Notes under the pieces: model-generated | Seen by the model: only the letters and a program-made list of their open reading frames with translations | Database searches by the model: none | What the model was told of the DNA's origin: nothing | Position numbers and translations under genes: made by a program | In this document: positions 1 through 9,865 of the stretch, one piece after another | Layout of the letters: each line of letters starts with the position of its first letter | How positions within the stretch are numbered: position 1 is the stretch's first letter | Assembly (NCBI GenBank): GCA_003132025.1 | Contig: PKWJ01000007.1 | Span: forward strand, 57,479 to 121,478 | DNA from: Gammaproteobacteria bacterium | GTDB taxonomy: Bacteria > Pseudomonadota > Gammaproteobacteria > Steroidobacterales > Steroidobacteraceae | Reading direction: 5' to 3' | Length of the DNA: 64,000 nt

Positions 1-1
1 T

Positions 2-1081
<1,080 letters not shown>

Positions 1082-1101
1082 GCAGGCCCGGCACGCGCCG
1101 G

Positions 1102-3129
1102 CTATTTCAGGCGGTAGTCCTGCTGTTGCCTGGCATAGGCGACGAAGAAGTCGAACGCGTCCGGATCGCTCATGGCGCTGCGGTTGCCGGCCTGCTCGGG
1201 CGCGGTGCCCAACAGCAGGCGGCGCACCGGAACCTCCATCTTCTTGCCGGTGCGCGTGGTGGGTATCGAGGGCACCTGGTAAATCTTGTCGGGCACGTGT
1301 CGCGGCGTGTAGTCGTGTCGCAGGAGCTTGCGGATTTTGTCCTCGAGCGCGGCGTCCAGTGTCAACCCCGGCGCGAGCTTGACGAACAGCGGCATGAAAA
1401 ACCCGCCATTCGGAAGATCCAGATTGACGATGAGTGAATCCTCGACCTCAATCAGTCGGGCCAAGGTGCGATAGATCTCGGCGGTGCCGATGCGCACGCC
1501 AAAGCGATTCAGCGTGGCATCCGAGCGCCCTAGCACCTGGCTGCGCCCCTGGGCATCGATGCGGAAGAAATCCCCGTGGCACCACACGCCGGGGAATTGC
1601 TCGAAGTAGGTTTCGCGGTAGCGGCGCCCGGAATCATCATTCCAGAAGCGCAGTGGCATCGAAGGCATGGGCTCGGTGATGACCAGTTCTGCGATCGTGT
1701 CGATGACACTCTCGCCGCGTTCGTTGAACGCCTTCACCGATACGCCCAGCGACGGCGCCTGGATTTCCCCGGCCCGCACCGGAAGCGTCGGTACGCCGCC
1801 GACGAATCCGGTACAACAGTCGGTGCCGCCGCTGCCGTTCGCCACCCACAGGTCGCGCTTTACGTTGTGATAGAACCACTGCATGCATTCAGGCGTCGCT
1901 GGCGAGCCGGCAAGCACGATGCTGCGCATCGCCGTCAGGTCGTAGCGCGACGCCGGCACGATCCCGGCCTTCGATTGCTGCTCAACGTAAGCCGGGCTGG
2001 CACCGAACAACGCCACCCCGGCATCCTGCGCCAGCTTCCACAGCAGATCGGGTTGCGGGTAGGCGGGATGTCCGTCGTAGAGTACCGGCACGGCCCGGAG
2101 CAACGGCGTGCTGGCGACGAAGTTCCATAACATCCAGCCACTGGTGGTGAAGAACAGCAGGCGATCGCCGGCATGCAGGTCGAAGTGGAATGCCCCGTTC
2201 TTCTGAAGCTCGAGCAGAATTCCGCCGTGGCCTTGCACGATCGGCTTCGGCAGTCCCGTGGTGCCGGATGAGAACAGTATCCATAGCGGGTGATCGAACG
2301 GTACTTCTTCGTAGTTGAACTCCGCCGCGCGGATTGGCGGACGCTTGAAGATCTCGGTCCAAGCGAGCGCTGCTCCGCGCAGCGCCACAGGCGATTCCGG
2401 GCGCAGGTATTGCAGCAGGATTACCTGCCGCAGATCCGTCAATCCGTCGATGATCTCATCCATCTCGCGGCGGCGATCGAATTCCTTACCACCGTAGCGA
2501 TAGCCGTCGATGCAGATCAGTAGTTTCGGGCGCAGCGCCGCCAGTCGGTCGAGTACTCCGCGTACGCCGAAGTCCGGGGAGCACACGGCCCAGATGGCGC
2601 CGATTGCGGTTGTCGCCAGCAACGCGATCACGGCCTCCGGAATATTCGGCAGCACCGCCGCCACGCGATCGCCCGGCTGGACACCCATTTCGCGCATGTG
2701 CGTCGCCAGCATCCGTACCCGGTTGCCGAGCGCCTCCCAGCTGAGCGAGCGCAGCGGTTGGCCCTCACTGGCATACAGCAGGGCGTCACCGCCGGCGGAT
2801 TCGCCGCGCAGCACGTGGCGCGCATAATTCAGGCGGGCGCCGACGAACCACTGCGCACCGGGCATGCTGCGGCTCGCCAGCACCCGGGAGTGGGGTGCGG
2901 TCGCTTCGATGCGGAAGTAATCCCACAGCGCCTGCCAGAACGCTTCCAGGTCCTGCACCGACCAGCGCCACAGCGCCGCGTAGTCGTCAAACTGCAGCCC
3001 GCGCTCACGACGCAGCCACTGCTGAAAGGCAGTGACGTTGGCGCCGGCAATGCGCTCGGCAGAGGGCGTCCAGAGCACGTCGCCGGCCTTCACGGCCGGC
3101 TCTGCAGTTTGCTGCACCCCTTGCCCCAT
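1102..3129 (-). CDS. aacS: Acetoacetyl-CoA synthetase-like acyl-CoA ligase
   Basis: A 675-residue AMP-forming acyl-CoA synthetase with ATP to AMP chemistry, close in length to acetoacetate-CoA ligases (about 650). The P-loop-like A3 block LFSSGTTGLPKPIVQGHGG lies mid-protein. The C-terminal A10 block TRTGKKMEVPVRRLL carries the catalytic lysine. The N-terminal ACAS-type segment (SMPGAQWFVGARLNYARH) is typical of acetoacetyl-CoA synthetase. The ATG shares one base with the stop of the upstream MFS gene (TGATG), so translation is probably coupled. It is last in a predicted receptor-MFS-ligase operon on the minus strand. In this setting it could activate a beta-keto acid from aromatic side-chain breakdown instead of ketone-body acetoacetate; the sequence does not decide. 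Confidence 0.85.
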   Translation of the reverse strand: MGQGVQQTAEPAVKAGDVLWTPSAERIAGANVTAFQQWLRRERGLQFDDYAALWRWSVQDLEAFWQALWDYFRIEATAPHSRVLASRSMPGAQWFVGARLNYARHVLRGESAGGDALLYASEGQPLRSLSWEALGNRVRMLATHMREMGVQPGDRVAAVLPNIPEAVIALLATTAIGAIWAVCSPDFGVRGVLDRLAALRPKLLICIDGYRYGGKEFDRRREMDEIIDGLTDLRQVILLQYLRPESPVALRGAALAWTEIFKRPPIRAAEFNYEEVPFDHPLWILFSSGTTGLPKPIVQGHGGILLELQKNGAFHFDLHAGDRLLFFTTSGWMLWNFVASTPLLRAVPVLYDGHPAYPQPDLLWKLAQDAGVALFGASPAYVEQQSKAGIVPASRYDLTAMRSIVLAGSPATPECMQWFYHNVKRDLWVANGSGGTDCCTGFVGGVPTLPVRAGEIQAPSLGVSVKAFNERGESVIDTIAELVITEPMPSMPLRFWNDDSGRRYRETYFEQFPGVWCHGDFFRIDAQGRSQVLGRSDATLNRFGVRIGTAEIYRTLARLIEVEDSLIVNLDLPNGGFFMPLFVKLAPGLTLDAALEDKIRKLLRHDYTPRHVPDKIYQVPSIPTTRTGKKMEVPVRRLLLGTAPEQAGNRSAMSDPDAFDFFVAYARQQQDYRLK

Positions 3130-4421
3130 CAGGCGGTCTCCTGCCGCAGCACCAGCGCGCGACTTAGCACACAGGGTGCCGTCTCACGCAGGCCGAGCGC
3201 AAGCAGCGCGGACAGAATCGTCAGGCCGAGCATGATCCAGAGCGGCGCGGTCAAACCCATGCGATCCGCGGCCATGCCGGCGAGCGACGGGCCGAGAACT
3301 CCTCCCAATACCTCACCGGTGCCCATGCACAACCCGAGCACTGTGGCCTGGTGTTTGGGATCGACGCTTTCGGACGGGATGGTAGCCATGAACAGCGGGA
3401 AGATGCCGTTGAGTCCCCAGCCTACGAAGAACATCGCCGCCAGCACCCACGCCGTGCCGGTGTAGTACAGGGCGCCGAGCGGCAATATGACCCCGATCAG
3501 CGGCATCGCTATCATGAGGGGACGTCGACCCAGCCGATCCGAGAGTCCGGATATCACAAAAGCGCCGATGGTCGCCGAAACACCCAGCGTGCCCATGAGC
3601 CACCCGGCGGTTTGCGGATCGTAGCCCCTGACCTGGGTCAGGTACAGGGGCATGAAGGCCCAGCAGATCACCAGATACGACACCAGCAACACGCTCATTG
3701 CGGCGCAAATGAGCACGTTGCGTTCGGCAAACGCTGCGACGAGTGTCAGCTTCTCCTGCGGCTGCGCCGGATCTCGTTCGACCGGCGGCTGCTCGCGTAC
3801 ATAGCGCCACATCAGCAGCGCGGCCACGAGACCCGGCGCACCGGCCAGAAAAAATGCGTGTCGCCAACCTGCTCGGGTCGCGAATGCCGCCAGCAGCACC
3901 GGCGCGACGAACGATCCCAGCAGGTTCGAGCCAAAATTCTGTGTCACGCCCATCGCCAGGCCGCGGCGCTCCGGCCGCACCTCGGCCGCGACCAAGGCCT
4001 GGCTGATCGGCATCACGCCGCCCTCCGCGGCACCCATGAGCAGCCGTGCCGCCAGCAGCATGGCGAATGAGGTGGCGATGCCGGAGAGAAACGAACAGGC
4101 GGAAAAGGCCAGCGTCGCGATGATCAGCAGCGCCTTGCGACTGCCGGTCTTGTCCGAGACGACTCCGATGCCGAATGCCGCGCATGCCCAGGTCAGGGAC
4201 AGCGCGCTGGCGAGCATCCCGACCTGAGTGTTGTTCAGACTCAGGTCCGGAAGCACAAACGGCATCAGGAACGACAGCGCGTTGCGGTCGAAGAAAACGA
4301 TACCAAAGTTGACGCTGAGCAGCGCGACCAGACCGATCTGGTAGTACGGCGACAGCTCGCTTGCCGCGCGCGGCGCGGGACTCGAGGTCAAGCGCAAGGC
4401 GCTTGACCTCGATCGAAACAC
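3129..4421 (-). CDS. MFS transporter, probable organic/aromatic acid permease
   Basis: A 430-residue major facilitator with about 12 hydrophobic segments. The first helix begins around residue 28 (YYQIGLVALLSVNFGIVFFD), and a long cytoplasmic loop precedes the segment LVAAFAERN. A GRRPLMIAM signature follows helix 8. It is probably an inner-membrane proton symporter for an organic anion. The start is a GTG; the first 27 residues are Arg/Ser-rich, unlike the family, and include a perfect DNA hairpin (4382-4412). Its stop overlaps the start of the acyl-CoA ligase, and it starts 53 bp after the TonB receptor, so the three likely form one operon that imports and activates the same compound. The substrate is unknown. 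Confidence 0.8.
   Translation of the reverse strand: MFRSRSSALRLTSSPAPRAASELSPYYQIGLVALLSVNFGIVFFDRNALSFLMPFVLPDLSLNNTQVGMLASALSLTWACAAFGIGVVSDKTGSRKALLIIATLAFSACSFLSGIATSFAMLLAARLLMGAAEGGVMPISQALVAAEVRPERRGLAMGVTQNFGSNLLGSFVAPVLLAAFATRAGWRHAFFLAGAPGLVAALLMWRYVREQPPVERDPAQPQEKLTLVAAFAERNVLICAAMSVLLVSYLVICWAFMPLYLTQVRGYDPQTAGWLMGTLGVSATIGAFVISGLSDRLGRRPLMIAMPLIGVILPLGALYYTGTAWVLAAMFFVGWGLNGIFPLFMATIPSESVDPKHQATVLGLCMGTGEVLGGVLGPSLAGMAADRMGLTAPLWIMLGLTILSALLALGLRETAPCVLSRALVLRQETA
4382..4412. repeat. Perfect 14-bp inverted repeat with 3-nt loop
   Basis: The arms are TCGAGGTCAAGCGC (4382-4395) and its exact complement (4399-4412), separated by AAG. It lies in the first codons of the predicted MFS gene, downstream of the TonB receptor stop. 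No T-run follows on either strand, so it is not a standard intrinsic terminator. It may be an mRNA-processing or attenuation hairpin that sets the receptor:transporter ratio. Confidence 0.8.
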
Positions 4422-4474
4422 GGCAGCGTCCCGTTGACGCTAGGTTGACGGCCGGGCACCCCTGCTACTTGGCG

Positions 4475-7273
4475 TCAGAGTTTCAGGCGCAGGGTGACGT
4501 ACCACTCGCGCGGGTCGTTGTAGTAGCCGCCCACCTCGCCGGCACCGTTATTGGGCGACCCGGCCGTGATGAAGCGATCGTCGATCAGGTTGGTGCCGCC
4601 GAACGCGAGGTCGTACCTGCCACTTGGCGACAGGTAGTGCACCGACGCATCGAGCATGTGCGTCGCCGGCCGATACAACTGCGGTGTGTTCAGCGCATCG
4701 TTGAACAGCCCGGAGGTGTAGGTATAGGTCGGGATGAAGCGCAGCATGCCTTGGTTCGGCAGGTGCAGGTCATACGTCGGATCGAACGTGAACTTCCACT
4801 TTGGTGTCTTCGGCAGCTTGGCATCCAGCTGCGTCACACCTGGAGCGTGCAGGGGACACACGGGCCCGGTGGACGGGTTGATCGCATCCGTCGGACAAAC
4901 CGGCGTGCCGTCCGGCAGGAAGTACTGCGGGATGTTGGCGTTCGGGTTGACGGAGGTGTAGTACGCGTCGATGTAGGCGCCGGAGACATTCAGGCTCAGG
5001 CCGCCGCCAACGTACGACTGCAGCTCGAGCTCGGCGCCCTTGATGTCGGCATTGCCGGCGTTGGTGTACACGGGCGAGATGCCCTGCTGGATATTGAGCT
5101 GAATGCCGTCGTAGTTGGTGAAGAACACGGCCGCATTGGCCTGCAGGCGGTGATCGAGCCACTGCGACTTCACACCCACCTCATAGGTCTTGGAATATTC
5201 CGGGCCGAAGCGCGCGTCCTGGGGATTGGGGATTTCGTCCGACAGACGCGTGGTCCAGCCGCCCTGCTTGAAGCCCTTGCTCCAGCTCGCATAAGCCATG
5301 ACGTCGTTGTTGAAATGGTACTGCGCCCCGACCGTGGGGTCGAAGATGTGCCACGACTGGCTGTCTGGCTGCGGCGGGAAGTAGCGGTAGAACGGGCTGC
5401 CCGCCGCCGCACCGTTCGGGATGAATTGGTTGAAGGGCACCCCGCCGTTTTCGGCGCAGGAGTTCTGCCAGCAGTAGGAGCCGAATGGAAACGAGTTCAG
5501 GTCACTCTGGCCGCCGGTGAAGTAGGTCATGACATCGGTGTAGCGTCCGCCGGCGGTGAAGCTGATCTGGTCCGTCAGCTTGAAGTCGGCGTGGATGAAG
5601 GCTGCGACGTCCTTGTTGTTGACATCATTGTCGAGGTCATAGACATACAGCAGGCCCTCGAACGGCACCCAGTCATGGACGTAGCCGGCCTCGTTGAAGT
5701 AGTACAGGCCGGCGACGTAGTTGAGTCTGTCATCGAACAGCTTGCCGAGCAGCTGAACCTCTTCCGAGATCTGCCACTGGTGCTGCTTGTCGGTGACGCT
5801 CTGCATGCCGTCGCCGGGTGATCCCTGCAGCGAGGTACCGATCGCCCACGTGATCTCGCGATACGCGGTGATCGACTTCAATGTCGTCTTGTCGGTCAGG
5901 TCATACACGGCCGTGATCGAATCACCATAGAGGTTGTAGCGCGCGAAGTCCGGGCCATCGGCAGCATAGGTGGTGTTGATGTTGCCGGTATTGACCGCTG
6001 CGTTGCTCCACCAGATGTACGGATTGGGGCCGCCCGCGTACGCCGTGCCCGGGTGGTTCAGATAGTTGTACGGACCGGCCGGTCCGCCGACGTAGCCGGC
6101 TCCGAGCAGCGCCGGCGCGCCCTGCGAGAGTCCCGGCACCTGTGCGCGCGGCTGCGAGCATGTGCCCGCGAACAAGGCATTACTGGCCCCGCCGGGCGCG
6201 AACGCCGGTATGGGGGGAGCCTGCGCGGCGATGGCGGCCGGCAGCGAGGCCGCACTGTTGCTGATGCACAGGTTGTACAACGACGAGAAAGTGGACTCCC
6301 CGACATTGCCGGCGAAGGTGTCGAGCACCGTGTAGCCGAGCGCGGTCGTATCCTCATGCCCCCAGTCGGCCGCGAATGTGATCTTGAGCTTGTCGGTGGC
6401 GTTCCACAGCAGCTTGCCGCGGATGACCTGCGTGCCCTGGCCGTCGTAGGTGTCGCTGGTACCGTAACCGGCCTGCGCGAAGTTGCTCATCGAAGTGATC
6501 GCGATCGGGGCCTGCGCATAGGGCGTGTTTGCCGGATACGGCACGACCTGCATCCAGCCGGTTTGCTCTTGCGATGAGACGCTGATGGTCGACAGCAGCG
6601 TCCCACTGATGATTGGAATATCGGCCGAGAAGCCGAAATCGCGCCGGTCGAAGCTGCCGGCGGTGGCCTGGGCGGTGAAAGTCTGCTCATCGCCCGGCGT
6701 ATGCGTGACGATGCTGATGGCGCCACCGATGGTATTGGCGCCGAACAGGGTGCCCTGCGGCCCCTTGAGAATTTCGACCCGATCCACGTCCAGCAGGTTC
6801 TGGTTGGCACCGATGGTGCGCGCCAGGTACACGCCGTCAACGTAAACGCCGACGCCCGGATTCAGGTTGAAGGCGAAGTCATCCTGGCCGATGCCGCGGA
6901 TCGAAGCCGATAGCACGGAGCGATCGCCGGAGAACGGCGCACCGGCATCCAGGTTGACGCCTGGAGTGAGGTTGCCCAGGGTATGTATGTCGGTGAGATT
7001 GCGCTCCTGCAGGGTGTCCGCCGTGAATGCCTGCACCGAGATAGGCACGTTCTGGATGTTCTCTTCGCGGCGTTCGGCCGTGACGACGACTTCCTCGAGG
7101 CTGCCCTCGCTCGCCGCCGGTACATTGGGCAACGCCGCCTGTTGCGCCTGGGCGCTCAGAGCGGCTCCCAACGCAACAACGCACGCGCCAGTGGTGATGG
7201 AATGTCTGAACGACGCGCAGTGGCGCGTCACGCGCAAAACCGATCGCGCATTGATCCCCAGAATCAACGTCAT
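4475..7273 (-). CDS. TonB-dependent outer-membrane receptor
   Basis: A 932-residue receptor. I place the start at the ATG at 7273 because GGGGGAAT precedes it and an N-terminal signal-like segment follows (TTGACVVALGAALSAQAQQ). The frame is open 66 codons further upstream, but that part looks non-coding. A TonB box-like EVVVTAERRE is near residues 61-70. The plug domain follows (VPISVQAF, IRGIGQDDFAFN, VGVYVDGVYLAR, VEILKGPQGTLFGANTIGGAI). A 22-strand-type barrel ends in YVTLRLKL. It is active, TonB-energised import across the outer membrane. The sequence type matches receptors abundant in sphingomonads and gammaproteobacteria. Co-orientation with the MFS and ligase genes, and flanking LigM-like genes, suggest an aromatic substrate such as a lignin fragment (inference). 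Confidence 0.92.
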   Translation of the reverse strand: MTLILGINARSVLRVTRHCASFRHSITTGACVVALGAALSAQAQQAALPNVPAASEGSLEEVVVTAERREENIQNVPISVQAFTADTLQERNLTDIHTLGNLTPGVNLDAGAPFSGDRSVLSASIRGIGQDDFAFNLNPGVGVYVDGVYLARTIGANQNLLDVDRVEILKGPQGTLFGANTIGGAISIVTHTPGDEQTFTAQATAGSFDRRDFGFSADIPIISGTLLSTISVSSQEQTGWMQVVPYPANTPYAQAPIAITSMSNFAQAGYGTSDTYDGQGTQVIRGKLLWNATDKLKITFAADWGHEDTTALGYTVLDTFAGNVGESTFSSLYNLCISNSAASLPAAIAAQAPPIPAFAPGGASNALFAGTCSQPRAQVPGLSQGAPALLGAGYVGGPAGPYNYLNHPGTAYAGGPNPYIWWSNAAVNTGNINTTYAADGPDFARYNLYGDSITAVYDLTDKTTLKSITAYREITWAIGTSLQGSPGDGMQSVTDKQHQWQISEEVQLLGKLFDDRLNYVAGLYYFNEAGYVHDWVPFEGLLYVYDLDNDVNNKDVAAFIHADFKLTDQISFTAGGRYTDVMTYFTGGQSDLNSFPFGSYCWQNSCAENGGVPFNQFIPNGAAAGSPFYRYFPPQPDSQSWHIFDPTVGAQYHFNNDVMAYASWSKGFKQGGWTTRLSDEIPNPQDARFGPEYSKTYEVGVKSQWLDHRLQANAAVFFTNYDGIQLNIQQGISPVYTNAGNADIKGAELELQSYVGGGLSLNVSGAYIDAYYTSVNPNANIPQYFLPDGTPVCPTDAINPSTGPVCPLHAPGVTQLDAKLPKTPKWKFTFDPTYDLHLPNQGMLRFIPTYTYTSGLFNDALNTPQLYRPATHMLDASVHYLSPSGRYDLAFGGTNLIDDRFITAGSPNNGAGEVGGYYNDPREWYVTLRLKL

Positions 7274-7460
7274 GTTATTCCCCCTGGACCACTCCGTCGT
7301 TGGCGGACAGGAGTTGTCGCGGCTTGAGCAAGTACACCTGCAGCGAACGCCAGTGACCGACCCGTACCTTTCGCGCCAGAGTGCAACACTCGCAGCGCCG
7401 GTGCAGAGTAATCGCATGGAAAGCGGTGGTTCGCATTTACTGCGTACGATTTCCGCTAAA

Positions 7461-7470
7461 TGGGATCCCA
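7461..7470. promoter_or_regulatory. GGATCC-centred palindrome, candidate GntR operator 1
   Basis: The perfect 10-bp palindrome TGGGATCCCA lies about 190 bp upstream of the TonB receptor start. It shares the core GGGATCCC with a second palindrome beside the GntR gene. The VanR vanillate repressor (GntR/FCD) of Caulobacter binds ATTGGATCCAAT, which has the same GGATCC centre. The assignment is inferred from similarity and position. Confidence 0.5.
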
Positions 7471-7603
7471 AACGCTAAAGTGCCGGTTCGGTCACCCACC
7501 CGCTCTGTGCACCCAGAGCAATCAACAATCGCTGGTTTGCTGCGACTTTATTGAAGATCCCCCTAACAGAACTGTGCCTGATACTTAGCGCAAGCAACGA
7601 TAA

Positions 7604-7632
7604 TTGACAGCCGGGATCCCGTCAAGAACAAT
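7604..7632 (+). promoter_or_regulatory. Sigma-70-type promoter of the GntR gene with palindrome in spacer
   Basis: TTGACA (7604-7609) and AACAAT (7627-7632) are separated by 17 bp. The palindrome CGGGATCCCG (7612-7621) fills the spacer, so a bound regulator would block polymerase, which suggests autorepression. The rest of the 377-bp gap between receptor and regulator shows no gene. It presumably holds the divergent receptor promoter, near the other palindrome. Confidence 0.55.
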
Positions 7633-7650
7633 GCTGCGCAGGTCTGGTGT

Positions 7651-8373
7651 GTGCGCATGAATACTCAACAAACAAGCGCGTTGGTTCGAATACGGGAAAT
7701 GATACTGCGCGGCGAGCTCGCGCCCGGGCAGCGCGTGGCCGAGGCGCCGCTGGCGGAAAAGCTCGGCATGTCGCGCACGCCGGTGCGCCAGGCGCTTCCG
7801 GTGCTCGGCCGCGAAGGCCTGCTGCAGGAACACGAGACGCGCGGCTACATCGTGCGTGGCTTCAGCACCGCCGACATTCACGACGCGCTTGATGTGCGCG
7901 GGGTGCTCGAGGGGCTGGCGGCAAAACGCGTGGCAGAAGCGGGAGCCTCGCGCGCCCTGATCAGTGCGCTGCGTGAGGTGCTGGAGGACGGCGATCGGAT
8001 TCTAAGCAAGGGCCATATCGAAGAGAGCGACGAGGGACTGTATGCGGACATGAATGTACGTCTGCATGGCCTCATCGTTCAGGAAGCGCGCAGCCCAATC
8101 ATCGAACAGACCCTGGAGCGCAACTCGCACGTTCCGTTCGCCGCGCCACAGGCGCTGGCATTCGATAAGACCAGCCTCGATTTCATGTACCACCAGCTCG
8201 TATACGCACATCGGCAGCATCATTGTATCGTCGGGGCGCTCGAGCGCGGCGAAGGCGCGCGCGTCGAGGCGCTGATGCGTGAGCATATCAACCCGGTGAA
8301 GGAAAACCTGAACCTGCAGGGCATGAAGCAGACGCACCGCGCCCCGTCGACGCTGCTGTCGTTCGTTCGCTGA
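7651..8373 (+). CDS. GntR-family (FadR/FCD) transcriptional regulator, VanR-like
   Basis: A 240-residue regulator. The N-terminal winged helix-turn-helix covers about residues 8-75 (REMILRGELAPGQRVAEAPL, SRTPVRQALPVLGREGLL), followed by an all-helical FCD effector domain (DIHDALDVRGVLEGLAAKRV). The first possible start is GTG at 7651; the ATG at 7657 is an equally good choice, since no strong ribosome site separates them. It is divergent from the TonB receptor and 60 bp upstream of the LigM-like gene, so it probably controls both. GGATCC palindromes in its promoter region fit a VanR-type regulator responding to a methoxylated aromatic acid; the ligand is inferred. Confidence 0.85.
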   Translation: MRMNTQQTSALVRIREMILRGELAPGQRVAEAPLAEKLGMSRTPVRQALPVLGREGLLQEHETRGYIVRGFSTADIHDALDVRGVLEGLAAKRVAEAGASRALISALREVLEDGDRILSKGHIEESDEGLYADMNVRLHGLIVQEARSPIIEQTLERNSHVPFAAPQALAFDKTSLDFMYHQLVYAHRQHHCIVGALERGEGARVEALMREHINPVKENLNLQGMKQTHRAPSTLLSFVR

Positions 8374-8433
8374 AAGTTTGGGACACCGCCGTCATGGCCG
8401 GATCGGTCAGCCATCAGTAGAGGTCAAAGCATC

Positions 8434-9828
8434 GTGAGCGCGAGCACGCTTGAGACGTTACTGCAGGGCGCGGGCGGCGCGGTAAAGCTGCTGCGCAACT
8501 CCCGCACCGGCCCGTATGTCTACCCGGTGGTAGCGAGCGAATACACCAACTGGCGCGACGAGCAGATTGCCTGGCAGCAGACCTGCGTGCTGTTCAATCA
8601 GTCCTACCACATGACCGACATGTACATTGAAGGTCCGGGCGCTCTGAAGCTGCTGAGCAGTCTCGGCGTCAACACGTTCGGCAACTTCGCGCGCAACAAG
8701 GCCAAGCAGTATGTGGTGTGCAACTATGACGGTTACGTGATCGGCGACGTTATCCTGTTCTACCTGGATCACGACTCCTTCAACATCGTGGGTCGGCCGT
8801 CGGTGCACAACTGGGTGCAATACCACAGCGAGATCGGTCGCTACGACGTCAGGCTCGAACGCGATGAGCGCGCCGCGGCGCGCAGCGGGCCGGTAGTGCG
8901 CAAGGCCTACCGCTTCCAGGTGCAGGGGCCCAATGCCCTGAAGCTGATCTCCAAGGTGATTGGCACCAAGGCCCCGGACCTGAAGTTTTTCAACATGACC
9001 GAGCTGACCATCGGCGGGCGTCGCGTGCGTGCGCTGCGGCACGGCATGGCCGGGCAGCCGGGATTTGAGCTGTTTGGTCCATGGGCGGAGGGCGAAGACG
9101 TCAGGTTGGCTCTGGTCGAGGCCGGAGCGGAATTCGGATTGCGGCAAGTGGGTGCTCGCGCCTACTCTTCGAACACGCTGGAATCGGGGTGGATACCATC
9201 GCCGCTGCCAGCGGTTTATACCGGGGAAAAACTGCGTGGCTATCGACAGTGGCTGCCCGCTACGGCCTATGAAGCGATCGGGTCGCTCGGCGGCAGCTAT
9301 CTATCGCCCAACATTGAGGACTACTACCTGACGCCTTACGACCTCGGCTACGGCCCGTTCATCAAATTCGATCACGATTTCATCGGCCGCGAGGCGCTCG
9401 AGCGCATGGATCCGGAATCCAGCCGGCACAAGGTCACGCTCGCGCTCGACAACGAGGACGTCACGCGTGCGATCGGCACCATGTTCAAGAAACAGGAGCG
9501 CGCCAAGTATTTTGATTTCCCATCCGCGGTGTATGCCACCTGGCCCTACGACCGGGTGACCGTGGGCGGCAAGACCATCGGCATCTCGACCTGGTGCGGC
9601 TATAGCGCCAATGAAGGACGCATGTTGACGCTCGCGATGCTCGACCGGGCGCACAGCAAACCCGGGACCGAGGTCACCTTCGTATGGGGCGAAGAGAATG
9701 GCGGCACCTCAAAGCCTACCGTCGAGCGCCATGTTCAGACCGAGATTCGGGCCATCGTGAGCCCGGTGCCCTATGCGGAGGTGGCTCGAGCCAGCTACGC
9801 ACCCGGGTGGCGCAGCGCCCAGCAGTGA
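8434..9828 (+). CDS. ligM: LigM/DesA-type tetrahydrofolate-dependent aromatic O-demethylase
   Basis: A complete 464-residue protein of the GcvT-fold O-demethylase family (LigM is about 470). It would move a methyl group from a lignin-derived methoxy-aromatic to tetrahydrofolate, yielding a catechol-type product such as protocatechuate or gallate. The GTG start is supported by AGAGGT about 10 bp upstream. The N-terminal half (TNWRDEQIAWQQTCVLFNQS, YVVCNYDGYVIGDVILFYL) resembles the folate-binding fold of GcvT. The C-terminal half ends in the conserved VTFVWGEENGGTSKPTVERH. It follows the GntR gene in the same orientation. The preference for vanillate versus syringate is not decidable by eye. 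ligI and ligA at 61-62 kb supply later steps of protocatechuate 4,5-cleavage. Confidence 0.88.
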   Translation: MSASTLETLLQGAGGAVKLLRNSRTGPYVYPVVASEYTNWRDEQIAWQQTCVLFNQSYHMTDMYIEGPGALKLLSSLGVNTFGNFARNKAKQYVVCNYDGYVIGDVILFYLDHDSFNIVGRPSVHNWVQYHSEIGRYDVRLERDERAAARSGPVVRKAYRFQVQGPNALKLISKVIGTKAPDLKFFNMTELTIGGRRVRALRHGMAGQPGFELFGPWAEGEDVRLALVEAGAEFGLRQVGARAYSSNTLESGWIPSPLPAVYTGEKLRGYRQWLPATAYEAIGSLGGSYLSPNIEDYYLTPYDLGYGPFIKFDHDFIGREALERMDPESSRHKVTLALDNEDVTRAIGTMFKKQERAKYFDFPSAVYATWPYDRVTVGGKTIGISTWCGYSANEGRMLTLAMLDRAHSKPGTEVTFVWGEENGGTSKPTVERHVQTEIRAIVSPVPYAEVARASYAPGWRSAQQ

Positions 9829-9865
9829 CTTCATCGGCGGTGCGCCAGCAGCCCCCGCGGCGAGC

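Noticed and set aside
4361..5821. Long plus-strand open frame opposite the first TonB receptor
   Set aside because: It is antisense to a clear receptor, has no family motifs and reflects the high GC content.
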